From SHZI01 sp032122615 (GTDB taxonomy: Bacteria; Pseudomonadota; Gammaproteobacteria; Steroidobacterales; GCA-2729495), in contig JAQBGF010000044.1 in NCBI GenBank assembly GCA_032122615.1, positions 1-58,371 on the forward strand: DNA of 58,371 nt, in the 5' to 3' direction. Below, piece by piece: positions 1 to 7,869 of the stretch (position 1 is its first letter; each line of letters starts with the position of its first letter). The notes beneath the pieces were generated by a model, which was given only the letters and a program-made list of their open reading frames with translations, had not been told where the DNA came from and did no database searches. The position numbers and the translations under genes are program-made.

Positions 1-105
1 CTGACGAAACGCCTGGCGCTGCTCGACACCCTCAGCGGACGAACCCCACCGAAAGACACCCTGACGGCCTGCGCCGTGCTGGCGATTGCCCGGCGGCGGT
101 CCTGA
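1..105 (+). CDS. 3' end of an unidentified CDS (partial)
   Basis: Reading frame 1 is open from the window edge to a TGA at 103-105, giving the last 34 residues of a protein that begins to the left. The tail is rich in Leu, Ala, Arg and Thr and ends in a basic Arg-Arg-Arg-Ser stretch. Its composition fits coding DNA, but no motif is visible and I do not recognise the family. It ends 194 bases before the 3' end of the opposing tRNA-Glu. Confidence 0.5.
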   Translation: MTKRLALLDTLSGRTPPKDTLTACAVLAIARRRS

Positions 106-185
106 GTCGCCGGAGAGGTTGCGCGGTTCGCGTAGATTCAACGATCTGGCCGCCGACATACTCGCGGGCAGGGTGCGCAAGTTGC

Positions 186-199
186 GTGCAAATTTGCAC
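186..199. promoter_or_regulatory. 14-bp perfect palindrome, possible operator
   Basis: GTGCAAATTTGCAC equals its own reverse complement. It lies in the non-coding stretch between the partial gene ending at 105 and the tRNA-Glu. Perfect 14-bp palindromes are common as binding sites of dimeric repressors, but no regulator is linked to this one in the window. Apart from this palindrome and the tandem sites at 233-254, I see nothing recognisable in 106-298. Confidence 0.35.
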
Positions 200-232
200 C
201 GGAAGTAGGGCGCCAAAATTACCCGTCCGGGA

Positions 233-254
233 TTGTCTACAAGCTGTCTACAAG
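233..254. repeat. Tandem TTGTCTACAA-type sites, period 11 bp
   Basis: TGTCTACAAG occurs twice, at 234-243 and 245-254, so the copies are 11 bp apart, about one helical turn. The first copy with its preceding T forms the inverted repeat TTGT-CT-ACAA. The second has one mismatch (CTGT-CT-ACAA). TTGTnnACAA-like palindromes are typical of GntR-family operators. That assignment is by analogy only, and no GntR gene is present in the window. Confidence 0.35.
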
Positions 255-298
255 TTGGCCGAACGGCCTGAAGAAGAAACGTAAGTCACTGATTTAAT

Positions 299-373
299 TG
301 GCGCTCCCTACGAGAATTGAACTCGTGTTTCAGCCTTGAGAGGGCCGCGTCCTAACCGCTAGACGAAGGGAGC
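299..373 (-). tRNA. tRNA-Glu (anticodon CTC)
   Basis: On the minus strand a full cloverleaf folds. The acceptor stem GCTCCCT pairs with AGGGAGC, the anticodon stem CGGCC/GGCTG carries loop CTCTCAA with anticodon CTC, and the T-stem is ACGAG/CTCGT with loop TTCAATT. The discriminator base is G and the 3' CCA is encoded (299-301), giving 75 nt. It should decode GAG. A good sigma-70 promoter lies just upstream on the same strand (406-433). Confidence 0.95.
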
Positions 374-405
374 TTAAGTGACTGTGCCGCCGTAGCGGGG
401 CTGCT

Positions 406-433
406 ATTATAGGCAGCTTCGCCGTTGGCTCAA
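406..433 (-). promoter_or_regulatory. Promoter for tRNA-Glu (sigma-70 like)
   Basis: Read on the minus strand, a consensus TATAAT -10 box (plus positions 406-411) follows TTGAGC (plus 428-433) with a 16-bp spacer, placing transcription start some 25 bases before the tRNA 5' end at 373. The -35 element overlaps the first possible TTG start codon of pcnB (425), so tRNA-Glu and pcnB share this junction. Confidence 0.6.
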
Positions 434-1774
434 GCCGGAGCTCTTTTGACTCAAACCACTACTTCCGCGGTTTTGCCCCGCATAATCCCCCGGTCCGAAC
501 ACAATATTTCCCGCGCGAATATCTCCCGGAATGCCCTCAAGGTGCTCTATCGCCTGAAGGACGGTGGGTATCAGGCGTTTATCGTCGGCGGTGGCGTCCG
601 CGACCTGTTGTTAAACCGCCAGCCCAAGGATTTCGACATCGCGACTGACGCCAGTCCCGAGCAGGTCCGGGCGCTGTTCAGCAATGCCCGACTCATCGGC
701 CGGCGGTTTCGCCTGGTTCACGTCCGGTTTCGTGACGAGATCGTGGAGGTTGCCACCTTCCGGGGCCTCGGCAACGAAGACCTGGAGAGTGAGGATCGGC
801 AGATCCTCGACGCCACCGGCCGCATCATTAAGGACAATTCCTTCGGCTCAATCGAAGAGGATGCCTGGCGGCGGGACTTCACCGTCAATGCGCTCTACTA
901 CAACATTGCCGATTACTCGATTTGGGATTTCGTCAATGGCATGCAGGACGTCGAGGCCCGCCGCATCCGGTTAATTGGCGATCCCGAGACGCGATACCGC
1001 GAAGACCCGGTGCGAATGATCCGGGCGGCGCGGCTTGCCGCCAAGCTGGATCTCGACATTCATCCGGAGGCCGCGGCGCCGATGGCGCGGCTTGGCGCGC
1101 TTATTGATGGTGTGCCGCCCGCGCGGTTATTCGACGAGTTCCTCAAGGTCTTTGAAACTGGCCACGCACTGGCGGGCTATCAGCGCCTGCGCGCGCACGG
1201 CCTGTTTGAGCACCTGTTCCCCGCGACCGCGGATTGGCTTGCTGGCGGCGCTGGCGGCCGCCCCGACGATCGCCGCAATCGCTTTATCGAGCGCGCCCTC
1301 GCCAATACCGACCAGCGTATCGTCGACGGGCTGCCGGTGACACCGATGTTTCTGTTCGGCGTCCTCCTGTGGGGGCCGGTCCAGGAGCGCGCAGCAGTCC
1401 TGCGTCGGGCCGGGGACCTCTCGGAAGTTCAATCGCTCATCGATGCCGGACTGGAAGTCACCATCGAACAGATTGAACGCATCACACTGCCGCGGCGCTT
1501 TTCCGTGCCAATGCGTGAAATGATCCAGTTGCAGCCGCGTTTCAACCGGCGACAGGGGCGGCGTGCAAGCGTGTTGCTTCAGCATCGGCGCTTTCGCGCT
1601 GCTTATGACCTGCTCGTGCTACGAACGGAACTCGGTGACGTGCCACTGGAGTTGGCAGACTGGTGGACGCGGATCCAGTCGCTCTCTCCCGAGGAGCAGC
1701 ACCGGGAATTCAACGGGGGTCGTGGCGGCGGTCGCGGTTCCCCGCGTCAACCACCGGCAGAACAGGCCGTTTAG
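425..1774 (+). CDS. pcnB: Poly(A) polymerase I
   Basis: Adds 3' poly(A) tails to RNA, marking it for decay by the degradosome. The N-terminal class II nucleotidyltransferase / CCA-adding-like head shows the GGG at residues 55-57, the metal-binding pair D69 and D71 in KDFDIAT, and RRDFTVNAL near 149-157. The RNA-binding helix EDPVRMIRAAR (about 194-204) follows. The C-terminus is Gly/Arg-rich, as in the E. coli enzyme, and length is normal (449 aa). No ATG exists near the 5' end: the candidate starts are TTG at 425, 446 and 473. I list the longest, but 425 overlaps the opposing tRNA promoter, so a downstream TTG may be used. folK follows after 10 bases. Confidence 0.95.
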   Translation: MAQAGALLTQTTTSAVLPRIIPRSEHNISRANISRNALKVLYRLKDGGYQAFIVGGGVRDLLLNRQPKDFDIATDASPEQVRALFSNARLIGRRFRLVHVRFRDEIVEVATFRGLGNEDLESEDRQILDATGRIIKDNSFGSIEEDAWRRDFTVNALYYNIADYSIWDFVNGMQDVEARRIRLIGDPETRYREDPVRMIRAARLAAKLDLDIHPEAAAPMARLGALIDGVPPARLFDEFLKVFETGHALAGYQRLRAHGLFEHLFPATADWLAGGAGGRPDDRRNRFIERALANTDQRIVDGLPVTPMFLFGVLLWGPVQERAAVLRRAGDLSEVQSLIDAGLEVTIEQIERITLPRRFSVPMREMIQLQPRFNRRQGRRASVLLQHRRFRAAYDLLVLRTELGDVPLELADWWTRIQSLSPEEQHREFNGGRGGGRGSPRQPPAEQAV

Positions 1775-1784
1775 AAGGCGCGCG

Positions 1785-2282
1785 ATGCCGGCCCTGGTCT
1801 GGGTCCCCGCCTACGTGGGAATCGGCAGCAATCTGGACGATCCGGAGCGCCAGGTGCAGGCCGCGCTGCAGGCACTGTCCGAGCTGCCGGAAACACGCCG
1901 TGTAACCCACTCTGCCAACCTGCGGAATCCCGCGCTTGGCCCGCAACCCCAGCCTGAGTTCGTCAATGCGGTAGCCGGGCTGCTTACCCGGCTTGCCCCT
2001 GTTGATCTTCTTGATGCGCTGCTGGCGATCGAGCACCGGCAGGGCCGGGACCGCCGTTCGGACGTTCGCTGGGGACCCCGGCGCATCGACCTTGACCTCC
2101 TGGTTTACGGCGAGGTGGTCCTGGACACCGACCGCCTCGTGATTCCGCACCCGGGCATTGCGAGCCGAAATTTTGTATTGTTCCCCTTGCTGGAGATCGC
2201 CCCGGGATTACGCGTACCGGGTCTCGGTCCGGTCCGGCGCCTCGTAGCGGCCTTTAATCAACAAGAACAACAGGCCAAGTGA
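1785..2282 (+). CDS. folK: 6-hydroxymethyl-7,8-dihydropterin pyrophosphokinase
   Basis: Transfers pyrophosphate from ATP to 6-hydroxymethyl-dihydropterin in cytosolic folate synthesis. The protein opens with AYVGIGSNLDDP (about 9-20) and carries the family signature RWGPRRIDLDLL (95-106), whose two Asp residues (D102, D104) bind magnesium. I chose ATG 1785, which gives the family-typical 165 aa; the frame stays open upstream inside pcnB but that part has no homologous look. The pcnB-folK pairing is conserved in gammaproteobacteria. The next gene begins 7 bases after the stop. Confidence 0.95.
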   Translation: MPALVWVPAYVGIGSNLDDPERQVQAALQALSELPETRRVTHSANLRNPALGPQPQPEFVNAVAGLLTRLAPVDLLDALLAIEHRQGRDRRSDVRWGPRRIDLDLLVYGEVVLDTDRLVIPHPGIASRNFVLFPLLEIAPGLRVPGLGPVRRLVAAFNQQEQQAK

Positions 2283-2289
2283 ACGGCAC

Positions 2290-2937
2290 ATGGGCAACTC
2301 CCGTTACATCGCAATCGAAGGTCCCATAGGCGTTGGCAAGACGAGTCTTGCGCGGCGGCTGGCGGATTCTATGGAAGGCGAGTTGCTCCTCGAGCAGCCG
2401 GAGGCCAATCCGTTTCTCGAACGCTTCTACCGGGATCCCCGTGGCGCGTCGCTGCCTGCCCAGCTGTTTTTCCTGTTTCAGCGAGTTCAGCAGATTGAGC
2501 AGCTGCGGCAGAGTGACATTTTTGCCGAAACACGCATTTCCGATTTCCTGATGGCCAAGGACCGGTTGTTCGCCGAGATCAATCTCGACGAGGCCGAACT
2601 GGCCCTGTACGACAAGGTGGCCGAGTCCCTGGACTTCGAGCCGCCGACTCCTGACCTGGTGGTCTATCTGCAGGCGCCGGTGGATACGTTGCTGTTCCGG
2701 ATTGCGCGCCGGGGAATCGACTTCGAACAGCGCATCGGCCGGCGTTACCTGGAGCGGCTGGCCGAGGCCTACGCACGCTACTTTCACGGCTTCGACGCGG
2801 CGCCATTGCTGATCGTGAATGCGGCCATTATCGACCCGGTCCATAATGACGCCCACTTTGGCCTTCTCCTCGACCAGATCGGACGCATCCGCAGCGGCCG
2901 GCATTTCTTCAACCCCGTAGCCTCGGCGTTCGCGTAG
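2290..2937 (+). CDS. Deoxynucleoside kinase (deoxyadenosine/deoxyguanosine kinase family)
   Basis: Likely phosphorylates deoxyadenosine or deoxyguanosine for nucleotide salvage. The P-loop GPIGVGKTS is at 11-19. The deoxynucleoside-binding region follows, with ERFY near 44-47 and FLFQR near 57-61. An Arg-rich lid, RIARRGIDFEQRI, lies near residue 140. The 215-aa length matches bacterial dCK/dGK-family kinases rather than thymidylate kinases. The position between folK and panB recurs in other gammaproteobacteria, so the gene belongs to the same transcription unit even though the pathway differs. Exact substrate preference cannot be read from sequence. Confidence 0.85.
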   Translation: MGNSRYIAIEGPIGVGKTSLARRLADSMEGELLLEQPEANPFLERFYRDPRGASLPAQLFFLFQRVQQIEQLRQSDIFAETRISDFLMAKDRLFAEINLDEAELALYDKVAESLDFEPPTPDLVVYLQAPVDTLLFRIARRGIDFEQRIGRRYLERLAEAYARYFHGFDAAPLLIVNAAIIDPVHNDAHFGLLLDQIGRIRSGRHFFNPVASAFA

Positions 2938-2942
2938 GGATC

Positions 2943-3773
2943 ATGTACAAGCAACTGCAACAGCGCGATTTGCCGGAAGCGCCGGTCAGCATCTCGACCT
3001 TGCGTGAGATGAAGGCGGCTGGCGAGCCCATCGCCTGCCTTACGGCGTACGACGCGAGCTTTGCATTGCTGGTTGATCGGGCCGGCACCGACCTGGTGCT
3101 GGTGGGTGATTCCCTCGGCATGGTTGTGCAGGGTCATGACACGACGGTGCCGGTCACGGTCCAGGACATCATCTACCACTCGCGCATTGTCCGGCGTGGT
3201 CTCGGGCGTGCGTTCCTGGTGGCCGACATGCCCTTCATGAGTTACACAACGCCGTCGCAGGCGCTCGACAATGCGGTGCGCCTGATGCAGGAGGGCGCCG
3301 CCATGATGGTCAAGCTGGAAGGCGGCGCCAGCCAGGTGAAGATCGTCGAGCACCTGGCCAGCCACGACATACCTGTTTGCGCCCACCTCGGATTGCGGCC
3401 CCAGTCGGTGCACAAGATTGGCGGCTTCAAGGTTCAGGGGCGGGACCAGGCCCAGGCGGAACGGATGCTTGAGGACTCTGTCGCGCTCGAGCAGGCGGGC
3501 GCCGATATCGTGCTGCTGGAATGCGTGCCGAACGAACTCGGGCAGGCGGTCCGCGATGCGGTGGGCGTACCCGTGATCGGTATCGGCGCGGGTCCCGGCG
3601 TTGATGGCCAGATTCTGGTGCTGTACGACATACTCGGCATCACGCAAGGGCGCCTGCCACGCTTCGTGCACAACTTCATGCAGGGGACCTCATCGCCGCT
3701 CGAGGCCCTGCAGGCCTATGTCGCCGCCGTAAAGGGCCGCAGTTACCCCGCTGCCGAACACTGCTTTTCCTGA
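2943..3773 (+). CDS. panB: 3-methyl-2-oxobutanoate hydroxymethyltransferase
   Basis: First step of pantothenate synthesis: transfers a hydroxymethyl group from methylene-tetrahydrofolate to alpha-ketoisovalerate. The TIM-barrel signatures are present: LVGDSLGMVVQGHDTTVPVT (about 53-72, with metal-ligand D56), ADMPFMSY (about 94-101), and LECVPNELG with the catalytic Glu. VIGIGAGPGVDGQILVLYD follows near the C-terminus. At 276 aa it is slightly longer than E. coli PanB, with about 11 extra N-terminal residues. The start ATG lies 5 bases after the kinase stop, with GTAGGG as a ribosome site. panC follows. Confidence 0.97.
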   Translation: MYKQLQQRDLPEAPVSISTLREMKAAGEPIACLTAYDASFALLVDRAGTDLVLVGDSLGMVVQGHDTTVPVTVQDIIYHSRIVRRGLGRAFLVADMPFMSYTTPSQALDNAVRLMQEGAAMMVKLEGGASQVKIVEHLASHDIPVCAHLGLRPQSVHKIGGFKVQGRDQAQAERMLEDSVALEQAGADIVLLECVPNELGQAVRDAVGVPVIGIGAGPGVDGQILVLYDILGITQGRLPRFVHNFMQGTSSPLEALQAYVAAVKGRSYPAAEHCFS

Positions 3774-3802
3774 TTGTTCGTGCGCACGCCCGGGTTCAGA
3801 CT

Positions 3803-4651
3803 TTGAAGACTGTCCGCACGATCGTGAGCCTGCGCGAGAACCTGCGCGGTTGGCGCAAGTTCGACGAAAGCATTGCGCTGGTTCCCACCATGGGCAATCT
3901 CCACGCCGGACACCTGAGCCTGGTGGAACTTGCCCGCCAGCAGGCCGACCGGGTCGTGGTCTCAATCTTTGTCAATCCGACGCAGTTCGGGCCGGGCGAG
4001 GACTATGCCGCCTATCCCCGCACGCTGGACAATGATCGCCGGCTGCTGACGGGTGCAAAGGTCGATATCCTGTTCGCCCCGTCGGCGGACGAGATCTATC
4101 CCGATGGCGACAGTGGCAGCACCGTGGTTGCCGTGCCCGGGTTGTCCACGATTCTCTGTGGGAAATATCGTCCGGGACACTTCGACGGCGTGGCCTCGGT
4201 GGTCACACGGCTGTTCAATATCGTCCGGCCGAACTGCGCCGTGTTCGGCCAGAAGGACTACCAGCAGCTGTTGATCATCCGCCGGCTGCAGGCGGATCTG
4301 CACCTGCCGATCCAGATTGTTGCGGGTTCCACGACGCGCGAGGCAGACGGCCTCGCTTTAAGCTCCCGGAACGAGTATCTGACCGCCGGCGACCGTCCAC
4401 GGGCGGCGAGGTTGCATCGAGCGCTTGCCGACTGTGCCGCGCTGTTAGCCACCGGTAAGCGGAGCTTCCGGGCGCTTGAGAAGAAGGGAACGGCCGACCT
4501 CGTGGCCGTGGGCTTTCGTCCGGACTATTTTGCAATCCGTAACGCGGCCGACCTCAGCGCTGCCAGTGCCGCAAGCCGCAGCCTCGTGGTCATGGCGGCC
4601 GCCCACCTCGGCCGGGCGCGACTGATCGACAACCTGCTGGTCGACCTCTAA
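3803..4651 (+). CDS. panC: Pantothenate synthetase
   Basis: Condenses pantoate with beta-alanine using ATP. The nucleotidyltransferase motifs are clear: VPTMGNLHAGHLSLV (HxGH-type, about 29-43), VNPTQFGPGEDYAAYPR, FGQKDYQQL and the KMSKS-like LSSRNEYL. The start is TTG at 3803, the only candidate giving a normal N-terminus (282 aa). panD, which supplies beta-alanine and is often next, is not here: the following gene is on the opposite strand with 20 bases between stops. Confidence 0.96.
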   Translation: MKTVRTIVSLRENLRGWRKFDESIALVPTMGNLHAGHLSLVELARQQADRVVVSIFVNPTQFGPGEDYAAYPRTLDNDRRLLTGAKVDILFAPSADEIYPDGDSGSTVVAVPGLSTILCGKYRPGHFDGVASVVTRLFNIVRPNCAVFGQKDYQQLLIIRRLQADLHLPIQIVAGSTTREADGLALSSRNEYLTAGDRPRAARLHRALADCAALLATGKRSFRALEKKGTADLVAVGFRPDYFAIRNAADLSAASAASRSLVVMAAAHLGRARLIDNLLVDL

Positions 4652-4671
4652 CCTGAAAAACTATTGAGCCG

Positions 4672-5739
4672 TCACTGCTGCTGTCCGTCACGGCCGCCAT
4701 CGTGACGGTTCAATGCCCACGCCACATGCTCCCGAACCAGGTCCGACGCGTGGCTGGCCCGGCTGTTCAGCGCGGCCAGGACAGGCGGTGACGATGGGGC
4801 ATTGCCGAGTGCAACGGCGATGTTTCGCAGCCAGCCGAGATAGCCGGGACGACGCAATGCGCTGCCGGCCGTTCGCGCCGACCATTCCTGCTCGGACCAG
4901 GCAAACAGTTCCGTCAGTTGCGGGGCATCAAGACCGTGGCGGGGCGCAAACGCAGGTTCTTCACTGGTCCGGGCGTAGCGGTTCCACGGGCACACCAGCT
5001 GGCAGTCATCGCAACCAAAGATACGATTGCCCATGGGCGCCCGGAACTCGAGCGGAATCGGGCCTTTCGCCTCGATGGTGAAATAGGAAATGCAGCGCCG
5101 GGCATCGAGCACATACGGCGCGACGATGGCCTTAGTGGGGCAAACGTCCAGGCAGGCGCGGCAGCTGCCGCAGTGATCGGTGACCGGCTGGTCCACCGGC
5201 AGGGGGAGGTCGGTGTAGATCTCGCCGAGCAGGAACCACGAACCCGCCTGGCGATTGATCAGGTTGGTGTGCTTGCCCTGCCAGCCGAGTCCGGCCGCCG
5301 CGGCAAGGGCTTTCTCCAGCACCGGCGCGCTGTCGACAAAGACGCGGTACCCGTGCACGGCCCCGGCGGCGCTGATGCGTTCGGCCAGTTGCGCAAGCCG
5401 GCGGCGCAATACCTTGTGGTAGTCGCGGCCGAGCGCGTAGCGGGCGATGAATGCCCGCTCGCCGTCGGCGAGCACGGCAGCGGCCGGTGCCGCCGCCGCG
5501 GGCAGGTAGTCCATGCGCGCTGAAATAATGCGGGCGGTGCCGGGGATCAGCTCTGCCGGGCGCGATCGTTTGCGGCCGTGCCGGGTCATGTAGCCGAGTT
5601 CGCCATGAAAGCCCTGGGAAACCCACTCGTCGAGGCGCGATTCGGCATCGGTCAAGTTCGTGCCGGCGATGCCGATCTGCGCAAAGCCAAGCTCGGCACC
5701 CCAGATCCTGATCCGGGCGGCGAGCTGCTGGAAGTCCAT
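4672..5739 (-). CDS. queG: Epoxyqueuosine reductase
   Basis: Cobalamin-dependent last step of queuosine synthesis, reducing epoxyqueuosine at the tRNA wobble base. The catalytic Asp is probably D136 in FVDSAPVLEK. Two 4Fe-4S clusters are bound by C190, C193, C196 and C200 and by C216, C243, C246 and C250 (the second ending CDDCQLVCPWN). A HEAT-like C-terminal segment completes the family layout at 355 aa. The gene is divergent from nnr, a common pairing (yjeS/yjeF), with 50 bases between starts. Confidence 0.95.
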   Translation of the reverse strand: MDFQQLAARIRIWGAELGFAQIGIAGTNLTDAESRLDEWVSQGFHGELGYMTRHGRKRSRPAELIPGTARIISARMDYLPAAAAPAAAVLADGERAFIARYALGRDYHKVLRRRLAQLAERISAAGAVHGYRVFVDSAPVLEKALAAAAGLGWQGKHTNLINRQAGSWFLLGEIYTDLPLPVDQPVTDHCGSCRACLDVCPTKAIVAPYVLDARRCISYFTIEAKGPIPLEFRAPMGNRIFGCDDCQLVCPWNRYARTSEEPAFAPRHGLDAPQLTELFAWSEQEWSARTAGSALRRPGYLGWLRNIAVALGNAPSSPPVLAALNSRASHASDLVREHVAWALNRHDGGRDGQQQ

Positions 5740-5774
5740 CGGGAGGTTCTCACCGGGTTGGCGGGTCGGCGCTC

Positions 5775-5782
5775 AGTATAAT
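5775..5782. promoter_or_regulatory. Overlapping divergent -10 elements between queG and nnr
   Basis: A perfect TATAAT (5777-5782) faces nnr and ends only 7 bases before its ATG. In the other direction TATACT (plus 5780-5775) faces queG. No good -35 box is visible at 16-18 bp for either. If TATAAT is used, the nnr mRNA would begin at or next to the start codon, so it would be leaderless or nearly so. Confidence 0.3.
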
Positions 5783-5789
5783 CACCGGC

Positions 5790-7283
5790 ATGTCCGAAGC
5801 AGCGTGTGGTGTCTGGACTCCCGAGGCGGTGCGAATCCTTGACCGCACGGCCACGAGCGCGTTTGGTATTCCGGGTTATGAACTGATGACGCGTGCCGCC
5901 GACGTGGTGTGCGCAGCGGCCATGGCCCGCTGGCCCGACGCCCGCCGGTGGGTCGTGCTCTGCGGAGCCGGAAACAACGGCGGCGATGGCTACGTGATTG
6001 CGCGGCTCGCCCGGCAAAGGGGTCGCGAAGTCCGGGTGTGCGCGCTGGTCGATCCGGCGCAACTGACTGGCGATGCTGCAACCGCCTGGCAGGAGTTCGC
6101 CGCGGCTGGCGGTGCGCCGCAGCCCTTTGTACCCGACGTCCTGACGGAAGCCGATCTCGTCGTTGATGCACTGCTGGGTATCGGTCTCACGCGGCCTGTG
6201 ACCGGCAATTTTCGTGCGGCGATCGACGCGGTGAATGCCGCCGGCCGGCCCGTGGTAGCTGTCGACATTCCGTCCGGCCTGGATGCCAGTACCGGCCTGC
6301 CGGCAGGCGCCGCTGTCCGGGCCGACCTCACGGTGACCTTCGTGGGCCGCAAACTCGGGCTGTACCTTGGCGACGGGCCGTCCTATACCGGCCAGCTGCA
6401 TTTCGCCGACCTCGGTATTCCGCCCGCCGTGGTGGAACGCGCCGCACTCGGTGGGCAGGCGCCGCTCTGCCTGTTTAGCCCTGAGGCGTTGCGCCGCTTG
6501 TTGCCGCGCCGCGCGGCCACCGCCCACAAGGGTCACTTCGGGCACGTGCTCGTCATTGGCGGCAATACCGGGATGAGCGGTGCCGTGCGCCTGGCGGGAG
6601 AAGCGGCGCTCCGATCGGGTGCCGGACTCGTGAGTGTTGCCACGCGCCCGCCGCACGCGGCGCTACTGCCGCTGGTTCGGCCGGAATTGATGTGCCACGG
6701 CATCAGTGCGCCGGAGGAGCTCGCGCCATTGCTGGCCCGGGCGACCGTTGTGGCGCTGGGCCCGGGGCTCGGCCAGGACGACTGGGCCCGCGGCCTCCTG
6801 TCTGCAGTCCTTGCCACGGCACTGCCGCTGGTTCTCGACGCGGATGCGCTCAACTTGCTCGCGGAATCCGGTGTGCGGCGCGCCGACTGGATTCTGACTC
6901 CGCACCCGGGTGAGGCGGGCCGTTTGCTCGGGCGCTCGTCGGCTGAGGTCCAGCGCGACCGTCCTGGCGCCCTTCAGGCGCTGCTGTCCCGGTACGGCGG
7001 GACTGTCGTGCTCAAGGGCAGCGGCACACTGGTCGGAGAAGCCGGGCACCGGCCGTGGCTGATCGCCAGCGGCAATCCGGGCATGGCCACGGCGGGCATG
7101 GGTGATGTGCTGACTGGCGTGATTGCCGGGCTCGTCGCAGAGGCCGGGGCGCCGGGCGCGGATATCGCTGCCGCCGCGGCATTTATTCATGGCGCTGCGG
7201 GTGATGCGGCCGCGCGATCCGGCCAGCGCGGCGTGGTGGCGAGCGACGTACTCGCGCAGTTGCGGCCGTGGCTGAATCCCTAG
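5790..7283 (+). CDS. nnr: Bifunctional NAD(P)H-hydrate epimerase / ADP-dependent dehydratase
   Basis: Repairs damaged NADHX and NADPHX. The N-terminal YjeF_N epimerase domain (about 1-215) has CGAGNNGGDGY (58-68), VDALLGIG and AVDIPSGLDA. The C-terminal ribokinase-like dehydratase (about 225-495) has HKGHFGHVLVIGG, ALGPGLGQ, LTPHPGEAGRLL and the active-site motif NPGMATAGMGD (429-439, with catalytic D439). The two-domain 497-aa form matches E. coli YjeF (Nnr). Its end overlaps tsaE by 16 bases, which implies translational coupling. There is no obvious Shine-Dalgarno sequence before the ATG. Confidence 0.96.
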   Translation: MSEAACGVWTPEAVRILDRTATSAFGIPGYELMTRAADVVCAAAMARWPDARRWVVLCGAGNNGGDGYVIARLARQRGREVRVCALVDPAQLTGDAATAWQEFAAAGGAPQPFVPDVLTEADLVVDALLGIGLTRPVTGNFRAAIDAVNAAGRPVVAVDIPSGLDASTGLPAGAAVRADLTVTFVGRKLGLYLGDGPSYTGQLHFADLGIPPAVVERAALGGQAPLCLFSPEALRRLLPRRAATAHKGHFGHVLVIGGNTGMSGAVRLAGEAALRSGAGLVSVATRPPHAALLPLVRPELMCHGISAPEELAPLLARATVVALGPGLGQDDWARGLLSAVLATALPLVLDADALNLLAESGVRRADWILTPHPGEAGRLLGRSSAEVQRDRPGALQALLSRYGGTVVLKGSGTLVGEAGHRPWLIASGNPGMATAGMGDVLTGVIAGLVAEAGAPGADIAAAAAFIHGAAGDAAARSGQRGVVASDVLAQLRPWLNP

Positions 7284-7762
7284 CCCGGTACCTGCCGGAC
7301 AATGCGGCGACCTCGCAGCTGGGCGCGGCGCTGGCGCGCGCCGTGCTCGACGCCGCGCCAGCGCGCCTGGTGATCTATCTCGACGGGGAGCTGGGCGCTG
7401 GCAAGACAGCGCTGGCCCGCGCGGTGCTCGCGGGTCTTGGTCACACCGGACGCGTACCGAGTCCAACCTACACACTGGTCGAGCCGTACCCGCTCGATGC
7501 CTATCGCGTCTTCCACATCGACCTGTATCGCTTGCGGGACCCGGCTGAACTCGACGACCTGGGCCTCACGGATGAACTGGGGCCGGGCAGCCTGCTGCTG
7601 GCGGAGTGGCCTTCGCGCGGCGCGGGGCGCCTGCCGCCCGCGGATCTGGTCTGTCAGCTGGGATTCGACGGCGAGGGGCGGCAGGCGCTGCTCCGCGCGC
7701 TGACCGGCGAGGGCGCCCGGGTTCTTGTCCAGCTAAATCATGTCCTGCCGGCGCAGTTCTGA
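7268..7762 (+). CDS. tsaE: tRNA t6A threonylcarbamoyladenosine ATPase subunit
   Basis: ATPase partner of TsaB and TsaD in making t6A37 on ANN-decoding tRNAs. The P-loop LDGELGAGKTALAR (about 38-51) is followed by the family motif VPSPTYTLVEPY and the Walker B-like HIDLYRLRDPAELDDLGL. The C-terminal segment with LLLAEWPSRG is typical. Start GTG 7268 lies inside the 3' end of nnr. At 164 aa it is of family size. Confidence 0.94.
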   Translation: MAESLARYLPDNAATSQLGAALARAVLDAAPARLVIYLDGELGAGKTALARAVLAGLGHTGRVPSPTYTLVEPYPLDAYRVFHIDLYRLRDPAELDDLGLTDELGPGSLLLAEWPSRGAGRLPPADLVCQLGFDGEGRQALLRALTGEGARVLVQLNHVLPAQF

Positions 7763-7770
7763 CCCAAGCT

Positions 7771-7791
7771 GCAGATAACCCGGCTATCTGC
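7771..7791. other. Intergenic hairpin between tsaE and amidase gene
   Basis: GCAGATA (7771-7777) and TATCTGC (7785-7791) form a perfect 7-bp stem with a 7-base loop, 8 bases after the tsaE stop. A short T-containing tract (CCTATTTC) follows, but no clean U-run, so it may be a weak terminator or mRNA 3'-end protector. The rest of the 107-base gap holds a second short GGTAA/TTACC stem and the amidase ribosome site. Confidence 0.35.
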
Positions 7792-7869
7792 CTATTTCAA
7801 TTGAGAAAACTATTCCGGTAACCCTCCGGATTACCTATACTCGGGTCCGCGAAAGGGATATTCGGGGGC

